Made by a program: the position numbers and the translations under genes. Below the pieces are notes generated by a model that had not been told where the DNA came from, searched no databases, and was given only the letters and a program-made list of their open reading frames with translations. A stretch of DNA of 64,000 nt, from assembly GCF_011009015.1 (NCBI RefSeq), contig NZ_CP048878.1, forward strand, positions 478,501 to 542,500, given 5' to 3'. Source of the stretch: Spartinivicinus ruber (GTDB taxonomy: Bacteria > Pseudomonadota > Gammaproteobacteria > Pseudomonadales > Zooshikellaceae). Shown piece by piece: positions 55,693 to 64,000 of the stretch (position 1 is its first letter; the number at the start of each line of letters is the position of its first letter).

Positions 55693-55720
55693 CTGCTGTT
55701 GTATTTTAAGGGGGATTTCA

Positions 55721-56893
55721 ATGGCTGTGATCCAAATGAAGGATCTTGATCTTGTTGGCAAGCGGGTGTTAATCCGCGAAGATTTAAATGTGCCGGTGAA
55801 AAACGGAAAAGTAACCAGCGATGCAAGAATACAAGCGGCTTTGCCCACTATTCAGCAGGCAGTGGAGGCTGGCGCGAAAGTATTGGTCATGTCTCATTTG
55901 GGTAGACCAACGGAAGGTGAGTTTTCTGAAGAGTATTCATTAGCACCTGTCGCTGATTATTTATCTGAGTTGCTAGATAAATCAGTGAGGCTAGAACGAG
56001 ACTGGTTAAATGGAATTGAGCTGGAAGTAGGCGAGGTGGTGCTACTGGAAAATGTTCGCTTTAATAAAGGCGAAAAGAAAAATGATGACCAGTTAGCCAA
56101 GCAAATGGCCAACCTATGTGATGTTTTTGTGATGGATGCATTTGGTACTGCTCATCGGGCTCAAGCTTCAACTCATGGGGTTGCTAAATATGCGCCTGTT
56201 GCTTGTGCTGGACCGTTGTTAGTCAATGAGCTGGATGCATTAGGCAAAGCGCTGGATAACCCTGCTAAACCGCTGGTTGCCATTGTTGGTGGTTCTAAAG
56301 TTTCAACCAAGCTTACGGTGTTAGAGTCTCTGGCCAAAGTGGCGGATAAAATTATTGTGGGTGGCGGAATTGCCAATACGTTTCTTGCTGCGGCAGGCCA
56401 TCCAGTAGGTAAGTCTTTATATGAGGCTGACTTAATGCCAGAAGCAAAAAAGCTGATGGCACAAACCGATATCCCACTACCTGTTGATGTGGTCACTGGC
56501 AAGGAGTTTTCTGAAACAGCTGCAGCGGAGTTGAAAGGAGTATCCGATGTAGCTGAAGATGACATGATTTTTGATGTTGGGCCACAAACTTCCGAGCAGT
56601 TCAAAACGATTTTGGCAGAAGCTAACACAATTATTTGGAATGGTCCTGTTGGGGTGTTTGAATTTGATCAGTTTGGTGAAGGGACCAAAGCTTTATCCTT
56701 AGCAATTGCTGATAGCGCTGCTTTCTCTATTGCTGGCGGGGGGGATACCTTGGCAGCAGTTGATAAATACGGCATCAAGCAACAAGTGTCCTATATTTCT
56801 ACTGGGGGTGGTGCTTTCTTGGAATATGTAGAAGGGAAAACCTTACCAGCAGTAGCAATACTAGAAGAGCGCGCCGAAGAGCGACGTTCATAA
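55721..56893 (+). CDS. pgk: Phosphoglycerate kinase
   Basis: Pgk makes ATP from 1,3-bisphosphoglycerate in glycolysis (and runs in reverse in gluconeogenesis). It has 390 residues. Signatures: [18 protein letters not shown] (N-terminal), [31 protein letters not shown] and the ATP-site [13 protein letters not shown] near the C-terminus. A GGGGG ribosome site precedes the ATG. Confidence 0.97.
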   Translation: MAVIQMKDLDLVGKRVLIREDLNVPVKNGKVTSDARIQAALPTIQQAVEAGAKVLVMSHLGRPTEGEFSEEYSLAPVADYLSELLDKSVRLERDWLNGIELEVGEVVLLENVRFNKGEKKNDDQLAKQMANLCDVFVMDAFGTAHRAQASTHGVAKYAPVACAGPLLVNELDALGKALDNPAKPLVAIVGGSKVSTKLTVLESLAKVADKIIVGGGIANTFLAAAGHPVGKSLYEADLMPEAKKLMAQTDIPLPVDVVTGKEFSETAAAELKGVSDVAEDDMIFDVGPQTSEQFKTILAEANTIIWNGPVGVFEFDQFGEGTKALSLAIADSAAFSIAGGGDTLAAVDKYGIKQQVSYISTGGGAFLEYVEGKTLPAVAILEERAEERRS

Positions 56894-57011
56894 TAATAAA
56901 GTAATAAAAATATACCCAACTTGTAGGGTATATCTATCCACATACAGCTTGCACTTTTATATATGAATCGCGGCAGTTTCGAGGTTGCCGCTGTTACTTT
57001 GAGGACTGAAA

Positions 57012-58076
57012 ATGGCACTGATTAGTATGCGACAGTTGCTTGACCATGCTGCCGAGCATGGTTATGGCGTTCCAGCATTTAATGTCAACAACCTAGAGCA
57101 AATGCGCGCAATCATGGAAGCGGCTGATCAAACCAACAGCCCGGTGATTGTTCAGGCATCTGCAGGTGCTAGAAAATATGCGGGTGCTCCGTTTTTACGG
57201 CACTTGATTTTGGCAGCAATTGAAGAATTTCCTCATATTCCAGTCGTTATGCACCAGGATCATGGTACTTCTCCTGCTGTGTGCCAGCGTTCTATTCAAC
57301 TAGGCTTTTCTTCGGTAATGATGGATGGCTCGCTAGGTGAAGATGGTAAAACCCCCACCAGTTATGAATATAATGTTGATGTTACTCGTCGTACGGTTGA
57401 AATGGCTCATGCCTGTGGTGTTTCTGTCGAAGGTGAGCTGGGCTGTTTGGGCTCATTAGAAACTGGTCAGGCTGGAGAAGAAGATGGAATTGGTGCTGAA
57501 GGTACGCTAAGCCATGACCAAATGCTGACTGACCCGGAAGAAGCGGCTGATTTTGTTAAAGCCACTAAAGTTGATGCATTGGCTATTGCGATTGGTACCA
57601 GCCACGGTGCTTATAAGTTTACCCGTGAGCCAACGGGCGATATTTTAGCCATTGAGCGCATTAAAGCTATTCATGAGCGTATCCCTGATACCCATTTAGT
57701 AATGCATGGCTCTTCTTCAGTACCACAGGATTGGCTAGCAGTAATCAATGAATTTGGTGGTGAAATACCAGAGACTTATGGCGTGCCAGTAAAAGAAATT
57801 CAAGAAGGCATCAAATATGGTGTACGTAAAGTGAATATTGATACTGATTTACGCTTAGCTTCTACAGGTGCTATCCGTCGTTTCTTGGCTACTCATAAAG
57901 CTGAATTTGATCCACGTAAATATCTGACAGTCGCGACTAAAGCGATGAAAGACATTTGTGTCGCCCGCTATGAAGCGTTTGGTACTGCAGGACAAGCCAG
58001 TAAGATTAAACCATTGAGCTTAGAAAAAATGTTTCAGCTTTATGAAGCTGGCGAATTAGATCCAAAAGTGAATTAA
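57012..58076 (+). CDS. fba: Class II fructose-bisphosphate aldolase
   Basis: This Zn-dependent aldolase splits fructose 1,6-bisphosphate. It has 354 residues of the CbbA (Calvin-type) subgroup. Metal and catalytic motifs: [18 protein letters not shown] (His and Asp), [18 protein letters not shown] (Glu) and [12 protein letters not shown] (His). It follows pgk by 118 bases, completing tkt-epd-pgk-fba, and ends with dispersed repeats and a terminator. Confidence 0.96.
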   Translation: MALISMRQLLDHAAEHGYGVPAFNVNNLEQMRAIMEAADQTNSPVIVQASAGARKYAGAPFLRHLILAAIEEFPHIPVVMHQDHGTSPAVCQRSIQLGFSSVMMDGSLGEDGKTPTSYEYNVDVTRRTVEMAHACGVSVEGELGCLGSLETGQAGEEDGIGAEGTLSHDQMLTDPEEAADFVKATKVDALAIAIGTSHGAYKFTREPTGDILAIERIKAIHERIPDTHLVMHGSSSVPQDWLAVINEFGGEIPETYGVPVKEIQEGIKYGVRKVNIDTDLRLASTGAIRRFLATHKAEFDPRKYLTVATKAMKDICVARYEAFGTAGQASKIKPLSLEKMFQLYEAGELDPKVN

Positions 58077-58096
58077 GCAAAAAATGTATAGCTAAA

Positions 58097-58114
58097 GCGA
58101 ATGATTTTTAGGGA
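58097..58114 (+). repeat. Dispersed repeat, copy E (core only)
   Basis: GCGAATGATTTTTAGGGA, the most conserved core of the repeat, 20 bases past the fba stop. Confidence 0.5.
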
Positions 58115-58189
58115 GCTGGCTTACTAATGTGTAGCTATTGATAGCAGCATTAATTGAAATAAAAAATGCTAGCTGGAAGTTGTGTATTC

Positions 58190-58230
58190 AGCGACAACAA
58201 CAAACCCTAAAGGACATTTGAGAAGGCTAT
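58190..58230 (-). repeat. Dispersed repeat, copy F
   Basis: On the minus strand: ATAGCCTTCTCAAATGTCCT, then TTAGGGTTTGTTGTTGTCGCTG. It aligns with copies B and C, in opposite orientation to copy E 75 bases away. Nothing else is clear in 58267-58454 apart from the ribosome site of the next gene. Confidence 0.6.
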
Positions 58231-58232
58231 AG

Positions 58233-58266
58233 CGGCTATATCTTAAAGGATATAGCCGTTTTTTTT
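58233..58266 (+). terminator. Terminator after fba
   Basis: CGGCTATATC and GATATAGCCG pair perfectly around TTAAAG, followed by eight T. It abuts repeat copy F. Its 3' half (ATATAGCCGTTTTTTTT) equals that of the adhesin terminator at 23360. Confidence 0.85.
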
Positions 58267-58454
58267 ACGTTTCTGAAACAGTAACAAATCCACTTGTTGT
58301 ATATCGCATATTGTTCCAATAAACCTGTGAACCAGGTCTCTCGTTTTAGCCCTCAATAAAAAGCGTTATTTCTATAATTACATTTGCGTGAGTTGGATAA
58401 CCAAGAATATCTAAATATTTTTATTTGGGTGTTCAATATGCAAGGAGTTAGCAA

Positions 58455-60416
58455 ATGCATTACCTTAATTTAAAGCACACGGCAGCTGTATTATTGTCAG
58501 CATCTGTACTGGGGAGTACAGGCCTTTATGCAGAGCAAACCGAACACGAAATTAATCGTTATATTAATGGACCTGTTCATTTCACTTATTTAAATGGTAC
58601 TGATGAACGCATCTATTACCAAGTAATAGATGGCTTAGCTATTTATGAAGGCGATATTATTTTGGGTACCCATGAGGACGTTCAGCAATATGGGGCTTCA
58701 TTTGCAATATCACCATGGACTGAGGCTGAGGATGTTAGAGAGGATGGTGAGGCTGTAACTGAATTTAGCGCACCTACGAAAAATAAACGTAGTTTGTGGC
58801 CTAACGGAGTGCTTTATTATCAAATAGACGCCAGTTATCCCAGTCAGGGTAGAGCTAAAGTTGAAGCAGCTCTTGATTATGTTGCTTCTAAAACTAATGT
58901 AAAATTCGTTAAACGTACAAATCAAAGTAATTATGTCAGAGTAATTAATGGTTCTGGTTGTTGGTCTTATGTCGGTATGACCGGTAGGCAACAACAATTA
59001 TCATTAAGCTATCCAGGTTGTGTTTATCAAGGTGTTATAGCTCATGAATTTTTGCATGCACTGGGCTTTTATCATGAGCAATCTCGAGCAGATCGTGATA
59101 ACTACGTTAATATTCACTGGGAAAATATACAGTCTGGAATGGAGGGAAACTTTCAAAAGGCAGATACTGATTTAAATGTGGGTCCCTATGATTACTATTC
59201 TGTAATGCATTATTCGGCGTATGCATTTTCTAAAAACCGTCGGCCTACAATAACTCCAAAAGACCCAAGTGTGCCAGCAGATAAGCTTGGTAATCGCAGT
59301 GGCTTAAGCGATAAAGATGTAGTAGGGGTTAATTATCTTTATCCTAATGATGATCCAGGCCCTGGACCAGGTAAAGACCCTAAAATTCAGCTGAAATACA
59401 AAAAAGCGGAAATTAAAAAAGGTCAAACTTATGACTTGCCATTGGAAATCAGTGATGATGATTATGACAAGTTATCCATAGTCACTAACTCCAATAATCA
59501 GGCCCTATTACCAGATGCCAATCTTAAACTAAAAGCAGGCTCGCAAAAGGGGAGTTACACACTGCATATGGAGCCGTTAGCCACTGCAACAGGTACTGCA
59601 GTTGTTACTATCACTGTGTTTGATTTTGATGGAGGTGTTGCTGAAGCAAAATTCACTTTAATTGTAAAGGATGATGGTAGTGCCAAATTATCAGTTAATT
59701 TTGCTAAGGATGGAGCCGAAATACCAAAAAACCAAACCTATAGTGCTAGCTTAGTGGTAAAAGGTGCTGAGCCAAGCGATTTAACGTTTGTGGTAAACTC
59801 TGATAACCAGGCATTGTTGCCTGATGGTAACTTGGTTATTAAGAAAACTCAGGCACCAGAAAAGTTTTTGCTGGAAATGACGCCGCTGAAAGATGCGGTA
59901 GGTACAGCAAAAGTAAAACTGTCTGTGTTTAGCTCAACTGGTGGTGCAGCAGAAGATACTTTCACTTTGGTAGTGAAAGATGATGGCTCTCAAAAACCTT
60001 ATTGGTTGCTGGTTTCTAAGTTAGGTGCTTGTGTTACTGTTACTAAGAACCGCCTGGAAAATGCACAGTATGCTGTAAGTCCTAGTTATTGTCAGGGTAA
60101 AGATAACCAACTTTGGCATAGAGATAATGCTGGTAGGATAATGCCTAAGTCACATCCAAACCATTGCTTGCAGGTATCTAAAGCAGCTAATGGTGCCATT
60201 AGCTTTGTGGCACCCTGTAAGGATAGCAAGCTAAACAGCTGGCAAGTTGATAAAGAGATAATCCGTAGTGCAGCTAACTCAGAGCAAGTATTGGATTTCT
60301 ATATCCGCCAACTGAAAATAGGTTTATGGAAGTATCATGGTGGTAATAATCAACGTTGGTTGTGGATAACCAAAGAAAACCTGGCAGAGCTACGGCTATT
60401 GCTTAAAGCAAAATAA
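58455..60416 (+). CDS. Secreted astacin-family (M12A) metalloprotease with ricin-type lectin domain
   Basis: A 653-residue exported zinc protease. Order: signal peptide (about 1-26, ending GLYA), a propeptide to about 113, the astacin catalytic domain (about 114-300) with zinc motif HEFLHALGFYHEQ (His197, His201, His207) and Met-turn YYSVMHYS, a Pro/Gly linker (DDPGPGPGKD), two similar beta-sandwich repeats (about 313-407 and 413-508, each ending TLIVKDDGS or TLVVKDDGS), and a C-terminal ricin-B lectin domain (about 513-640) with Q-x-W motifs DNQLWHRD, LNSWQVD and NNQRWLW. AAGGAG precedes the ATG. It likely degrades protein at carbohydrate-bearing surfaces. A terminator follows. Confidence 0.93.
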   Translation: MHYLNLKHTAAVLLSASVLGSTGLYAEQTEHEINRYINGPVHFTYLNGTDERIYYQVIDGLAIYEGDIILGTHEDVQQYGASFAISPWTEAEDVREDGEAVTEFSAPTKNKRSLWPNGVLYYQIDASYPSQGRAKVEAALDYVASKTNVKFVKRTNQSNYVRVINGSGCWSYVGMTGRQQQLSLSYPGCVYQGVIAHEFLHALGFYHEQSRADRDNYVNIHWENIQSGMEGNFQKADTDLNVGPYDYYSVMHYSAYAFSKNRRPTITPKDPSVPADKLGNRSGLSDKDVVGVNYLYPNDDPGPGPGKDPKIQLKYKKAEIKKGQTYDLPLEISDDDYDKLSIVTNSNNQALLPDANLKLKAGSQKGSYTLHMEPLATATGTAVVTITVFDFDGGVAEAKFTLIVKDDGSAKLSVNFAKDGAEIPKNQTYSASLVVKGAEPSDLTFVVNSDNQALLPDGNLVIKKTQAPEKFLLEMTPLKDAVGTAKVKLSVFSSTGGAAEDTFTLVVKDDGSQKPYWLLVSKLGACVTVTKNRLENAQYAVSPSYCQGKDNQLWHRDNAGRIMPKSHPNHCLQVSKAANGAISFVAPCKDSKLNSWQVDKEIIRSAANSEQVLDFYIRQLKIGLWKYHGGNNQRWLWITKENLAELRLLLKAK

Positions 60417-60476
60417 AAACACACTTTGGTGTTATCTATCACTAGTCATTTTAGGTGAAAAAAGACGAGTATAATT

Positions 60477-60504
60477 AAAAGCTACCTTCCTGGTAGCTTT
60501 TTTT
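60477..60504 (+). terminator. Terminator after the astacin gene
   Basis: AAAAGCTACC and GGTAGCTTTT pair around a short TTCCT loop, followed by TTT. It is 60 bases past the stop. Confidence 0.85.
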
Positions 60505-60579
60505 GATATATCATGATCAGCAAGCAGAGCTATATTCATAGTAAGCTGATATAAAAATAGAAAAACGGTCGAGACAGAT

Positions 60580-61929
60580 ATGGAGTCAATCAAAGCTTGG
60601 ATCAAAGAACATAATATTACCGAGGTTGAGTGTTTAATTGCTGACTTTACTGGCATTGCCAGAGGAAAGATTATGCCTGCCAATAAGTTTTGTCAGGATA
60701 TGGGAGTTCGTTTACCTGAAGCTGTTTTAATCCAAACAGTGACGGGAGATTACGTGGCGGATGAACTGTATTATAAATTAACTAACCCAGCTGAAGTTGA
60801 TATTAAGCTACGTCCAGATCCCCAAGCTATTTATTTGGTGCCCTGGGCACAAGAACCAACAGCTCAGATCATCCACGATGTATACGATAAACATGATAAC
60901 CCAATGGAGTTATCACCCCGTAATCTGTTAAAAAAAATCCTCAAACTTTATAAAGAAAAAGGTTGGAGCCCAATCATTGCTCCGGAGTTAGAGTTTTATC
61001 TAACCAAAACCAATATTAATCCTGATCACCCTTTACAACCCCCTGTTGGTCGCTCAGGTCGACAAGAAACTGGACGACAGTCGTTTAGTATCGATGCTGT
61101 AAACGAGTTTGACCCGCTTTTTGAAGATGTTTATGACTATTGCGAGGCGCAAGGGCTAGATGTGGATACGCTGATTCATGAAGAGGGCACTGCACAGATG
61201 GAAATTAATTTTCAGCATGGGGATGCGTTAACCCTTGCTGATCAGGTGTTTCTGTTTAAGCGAACCGTACGGGAAGTAGCGCTCAAGCACAGTGTTACAG
61301 CTACTTTTATGGCTAAACCGATTACCGACGAGCCTGGTAGTGCGATGCATATTCATTTGAGTGTCCATGATAGTCAAACTGGACAAAATATTTTTAATGA
61401 TCGCAATGGTGGAAAAGTTACGCCGTTGTTTGAAGGATTTATTGGTGGACTGCAAAAATACATTCCTAGTGCTATGCCATTGTTTGCACCTAACGTGAAT
61501 TCTTATCGGCGGTTTTTGCCTGGTGAGTCGGCACCTTTAAATGTTGAATGGGGAGTCGATAATCGAACTGTCGCGTTTCGGGTACCGGAGTCATTACCAG
61601 AAAATCGTCGGGTGGAAAACCGACTGGCAGGAGCCGATGCCAACCCTTATTTAGCTGTAGCTGGTTCGCTAATATGTGGCTATATGGGAATGCTGGAAAA
61701 ATTAAAGCCCAGTGAACCTTCAACAGGTAATGCCCATAAAATAGAAAATTACAGCCTGCCATCAAGTCTAGAACATGCTTTGTTAGGCTTAGCGCAGTGT
61801 AAGCCTTTATGCGACATGTTGGGCCAAAAGTTTGTTGATGCTTATGTAGCGGTTAAAGAAACAGAAAGTGAAAACTTTAAGCGCATTATCAGCTCTTGGG
61901 AGCGCAAATACTTATTGCTTTCTGTTTGA
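60580..61929 (+). CDS. puuA: Glutamine synthetase family, gamma-glutamylpolyamine synthetase-like (PuuA)
   Basis: A 449-residue member of the GlnA fold. The N-terminal ECLIADFTGIARGKIMPANK is typical of the PuuA/SpuI type that joins glutamate to putrescine or another polyamine rather than ammonia. The catalytic core has APELEFYLTK, EEGTAQMEINF, GSAMHIHLSV and NRRVENRLAGADANPYLA. It precedes potG and potH, polyamine importer genes, which supports polyamine catabolism. The rest of the Puu pathway is not in the window. True glutamine synthetase activity is unlikely but cannot be ruled out. Confidence 0.82.
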   Translation: MESIKAWIKEHNITEVECLIADFTGIARGKIMPANKFCQDMGVRLPEAVLIQTVTGDYVADELYYKLTNPAEVDIKLRPDPQAIYLVPWAQEPTAQIIHDVYDKHDNPMELSPRNLLKKILKLYKEKGWSPIIAPELEFYLTKTNINPDHPLQPPVGRSGRQETGRQSFSIDAVNEFDPLFEDVYDYCEAQGLDVDTLIHEEGTAQMEINFQHGDALTLADQVFLFKRTVREVALKHSVTATFMAKPITDEPGSAMHIHLSVHDSQTGQNIFNDRNGGKVTPLFEGFIGGLQKYIPSAMPLFAPNVNSYRRFLPGESAPLNVEWGVDNRTVAFRVPESLPENRRVENRLAGADANPYLAVAGSLICGYMGMLEKLKPSEPSTGNAHKIENYSLPSSLEHALLGLAQCKPLCDMLGQKFVDAYVAVKETESENFKRIISSWERKYLLLSV

Positions 61930-62040
61930 TAAAAGCTGAACTAATCCTATCGGTAATGCTTGAACAAAGATGAAGCCAGATAAGTAGGCGCTTTTTCAAA
62001 ATTTATTTCTCAACTTTTTTGCTTTCCAGCATCAAGCCAG

Positions 62041-62066
62041 TATACCCTTCGCGAAAGATTCTTAGT
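62041..62066 (+). repeat. Dispersed repeat, copy G (degenerate)
   Basis: TATACCCTTCGCGAAAGATT, then CTTAGT: the left part of the repeat with several changes, between puuA and potG. Confidence 0.35.
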
Positions 62067-62092
62067 GACTTCAGATTGGAGAATAACGAATT

Positions 62093-63235
62093 ATGGCAGA
62101 AACTGTTGTGGGGGGCCTGGGAAGTAATGGGCTGCCACCTCAGCGTGATCATGTATTGGTAGAAATTAAGCAACTTACAAAGCATTTTAATACTACCTTG
62201 GCTGTAGATGATGTGTCGCTTGAAATTAAAAAAGGTGAGATTTTTGCGCTACTGGGTGGTTCGGGATCAGGCAAATCAACCCTTTTAAGGATGTTGGCTG
62301 GGTTTGAGCAGCCTACAGCTGGGCGTATCTATTTAGATGGCGAAGATATCACTGACTTACCTCCATACCAACGTCCGATTAATATGATGTTTCAGTCGTA
62401 TGCGCTGTTTCCGCATATGACTGTGGAACAAAATATAGCTTTCGGCTTAAAGCAGGACAAACTACCCAAAGAACAAGTGGCTGCTAGGGTAAAGGAAATG
62501 CTAAAACTGGTGCATATGGAGCAATACGCCAAGCGTAAACCACATCAACTGTCGGGTGGTCAAAAGCAGCGAGTGGCACTGGCCAGGAGCTTAGCAAAGC
62601 GCCCAAAACTGCTATTGCTTGACGAGCCAATGGGAGCATTGGACAAAAAGCTACGCAGTCGTATGCAGTTAGAAGTTGTGCAAATTCTGGAAGAAGTTGG
62701 CGTGACCTGTATTATGGTGACACATGACCAGGAAGAAGCCATGACAATGGCTGAGCGCATTGGCATCATGAATGATGGTTGGATTGTGCAAGTAGGGACG
62801 CCAGTTGATATTTATGAAACCCCTAACTGTCGTATGACCGCTGAGTTTATTGGTTCAGTTAATATCTTTGAAGGCGAAGTTGTAAAAGATGAAGTGGACC
62901 ATGTGATCATTAGCTCTCCTCAATTAGAAAGGGATATTTATTTCAGTCAGGGCATTATTACTGCGTTGGAAGAAAAGTGGGTATTCGTTGCTATCCGTCC
63001 AGAAAAAACCTTTGTCACTATTACCAAACCACGGGGGCAATATAACTGGGCAAAAGGGGTCGTGCATGATATAGCCTATTTAGGCGGGCATTCTGTTTAT
63101 TATATAAAGCTGATAAATGGCACAGTTATTCAATCAACTATGGCCAATGTCGAGCGAAAAATGGATCGCCCTACCTGGGATGACCCGGTCTATATCAGTT
63201 GGGAAGATGATAGTGGTGTGGTGCTAACGTCATGA
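62093..63235 (+). CDS. potG: Putrescine ABC transporter ATP-binding protein
   Basis: PotG is the cytoplasmic ATPase of the PotFGHI putrescine importer. It has 380 residues and aligns over its length with E. coli PotG: Walker A GGSGSGKST (about 54-62), the block PINMMFQSYALFPHMTVEQN, signature LSGGQKQRVALARSLAKRPK, Walker B LLLLDEPMGALD, and a C-terminal TOBE domain. It overlaps potH by ATGA. The binding protein PotF is not upstream; it may lie beyond the window. Confidence 0.95.
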   Translation: MAETVVGGLGSNGLPPQRDHVLVEIKQLTKHFNTTLAVDDVSLEIKKGEIFALLGGSGSGKSTLLRMLAGFEQPTAGRIYLDGEDITDLPPYQRPINMMFQSYALFPHMTVEQNIAFGLKQDKLPKEQVAARVKEMLKLVHMEQYAKRKPHQLSGGQKQRVALARSLAKRPKLLLLDEPMGALDKKLRSRMQLEVVQILEEVGVTCIMVTHDQEEAMTMAERIGIMNDGWIVQVGTPVDIYETPNCRMTAEFIGSVNIFEGEVVKDEVDHVIISSPQLERDIYFSQGIITALEEKWVFVAIRPEKTFVTITKPRGQYNWAKGVVHDIAYLGGHSVYYIKLINGTVIQSTMANVERKMDRPTWDDPVYISWEDDSGVVLTS

Positions 63236-64000
63236 ACTTTAATATCAATAGCTATAAGTTTTTACGTTGGATACCATCCGGGCGCAGCTTTATTGTAGGG
63301 ATCCCCTATGGCTGGCTGTTGGTATTTTTCTTGGTTCCTTTTATCATTGTTTTAAAAATCAGCTTATCTGAAGCGGAAACAGCGATACCGCCATATTCTG
63401 AAGTATTTCAATATGCTGATGAAACCATTAAAGTTATCCTGAATTTAGGTAATTATTTATTTTTACTTGAAGATGACCTGTATTTAGCCGCTTATATCAG
63501 CTCGTTAAAAATTGCTTTTCTTTCAACAATATTCTGTTTGTTATTAGGTTACCCGATGGCATATGCCATGGTGCAAGCTTCTGATAAGTGGAAAACTATT
63601 TTATTGTTGTCGATATTGTTGCCTTCCTGGACTTCGTTTTTAATTCGGGTTTATGCCTGGATAGGGATTTTAAAAAACAATGGGCTAATCAATAATTTGC
63701 TGATGGGGTTGGGAGTTATTGATAGCCCGTTGCCAATGCTAAATACAAACTTTGCTGTATATGTGGGAGTGGTTTACACATATCTGCCGTTTATGGTGCT
63801 ACCTATCTATGCGATTCTAACCAAACTGGATCATTCTCTATTGGAAGCCTCAGCTGATTTAGGGGCAAAACCTTGGCAAACCTTTTTAAAGGTAACTTTG
63901 CCGCTGTCAAAAAGTGGCATTATCGCTGGTTCAATGCTGGTGTTTATTCCGGTAGTAGGGGAATTTGTAATTCCAGAGTTGTTGGGTGGCCCTGAGTCCT
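63232..64000 (+). CDS. potH: Putrescine ABC transporter permease (partial, runs off window)
   Basis: The first 256 codons of PotH, starting at ATG63232 inside the potG stop. Matches to E. coli PotH include LPSWTSFLIRVYAWIGILKN and FMVLPIYAILTKLDHSLLEA, then SADLGAKPWQTF (the EAA loop that contacts PotG) and GSMLVFIPVVGEFVIPELLG at the window end. Several transmembrane helices are visible (e.g. YGWLLVFFLVPFIIVL). Confidence 0.95.
   Translation, partial: MNFNINSYKFLRWIPSGRSFIVGIPYGWLLVFFLVPFIIVLKISLSEAETAIPPYSEVFQYADETIKVILNLGNYLFLLEDDLYLAAYISSLKIAFLSTIFCLLLGYPMAYAMVQASDKWKTILLLSILLPSWTSFLIRVYAWIGILKNNGLINNLLMGLGVIDSPLPMLNTNFAVYVGVVYTYLPFMVLPIYAILTKLDHSLLEASADLGAKPWQTFLKVTLPLSKSGIIAGSMLVFIPVVGEFVIPELLGGPES

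Overview
The window looks like chromosomal DNA of a fairly low-GC gammaproteobacterium of the Pseudomonadales/Oceanospirillales type. The evidence is gene order. Several blocks match Pseudomonas neighbourhoods: rpoZ-spoT-ridA; engB / cytochrome c4 - dsbA - EEP nuclease - dgcP; E2-E1beta-E1alpha-leucine dehydrogenase; dadR/dadA-dadX; ArsR-methyltransferase/metK next to tkt-epd-pgk-fba; and potG-potH beside a PuuA-like glutamine synthetase. The species cannot be fixed from this sequence alone. No rRNA, tRNA, insertion sequence, prophage or CRISPR array was seen.

Layout. 1-3.3 kb: stringent-response and housekeeping genes (gmk tail, rpoZ, spoT, ridA). 3.3-8.4 kb, minus strand: an RNA-repair cassette of three genes, Pnkp (kinase/phosphatase/ligase), Hen1 (RNA 3'-end 2'-O-methyltransferase) and RlaP (nucleotidyltransferase), preceded by a good sigma-54-type promoter. 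8.6-15.5 kb: engB, cytochrome c4, dsbA, an EEP-family hydrolase and a DgcP-type diguanylate cyclase, interrupted by an unknown secreted protein and a type IV pilin-like gene. 15.5-23.3 kb: a LapB/LapC-type type I secretion pair, a LuxR/NarL regulator and a 982-residue LapA-like surface adhesin with a retention module, a TAAG protease site, 13 DPT repeats and cadherin-like domains. 23.4-27.2 kb: small genes (GIY-YIG, YbaY-like, trpS, double cupin, surface-antigen-like lipoprotein) and a possible micro-peptide locus next to trpS. 27.6-32.4 kb: the PrkA(YeaG)-YeaH-SpoVR stress operon. 32.5-36.8 kb: a 2-oxoacid dehydrogenase operon with leucine dehydrogenase. 37-42 kb: PilZ protein, Lrp regulator, alanine catabolism (dadA, dadX) and a succinate-semialdehyde dehydrogenase. 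42-44.2 kb: DUF47/PhoU-like protein, GNAT acetyltransferase and a small RTX-like protein. 44.2-48.9 kb, minus strand: methyl cycle genes (SahR-like regulator fused to a methyltransferase, metK, ahcY, metF). 49.2-52.2 kb: hybrid histidine kinase, DUF1289 protein and solute-binding protein. 52.6-58.1 kb: tkt, epd, pgk, fba. 58.5-60.4 kb: secreted astacin protease with a ricin-type lectin domain. 60.6-64 kb: polyamine catabolism and uptake (PuuA-like, potG, and potH cut by the window end).

Themes. c-di-GMP appears three times (DgcP, PilZ and the LapA-type retention module), which suggests a surface-attachment programme. Nucleic-acid damage and stress are represented by the Pnkp-Hen1-RlaP cassette, SpoT and PrkA-YeaH-SpoVR. 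A short dispersed repeat of about 45 bp recurs at 3' ends of genes; in one place it supplies the stop codon of hen1. The most interesting items are the RNA-repair cassette with its sigma-54 promoter, the dispersed repeat family, the duplicated micro-peptide unit by trpS, the cysteine-containing LapA-like adhesin, and the methyl-cycle regulator with its palindromic operator.
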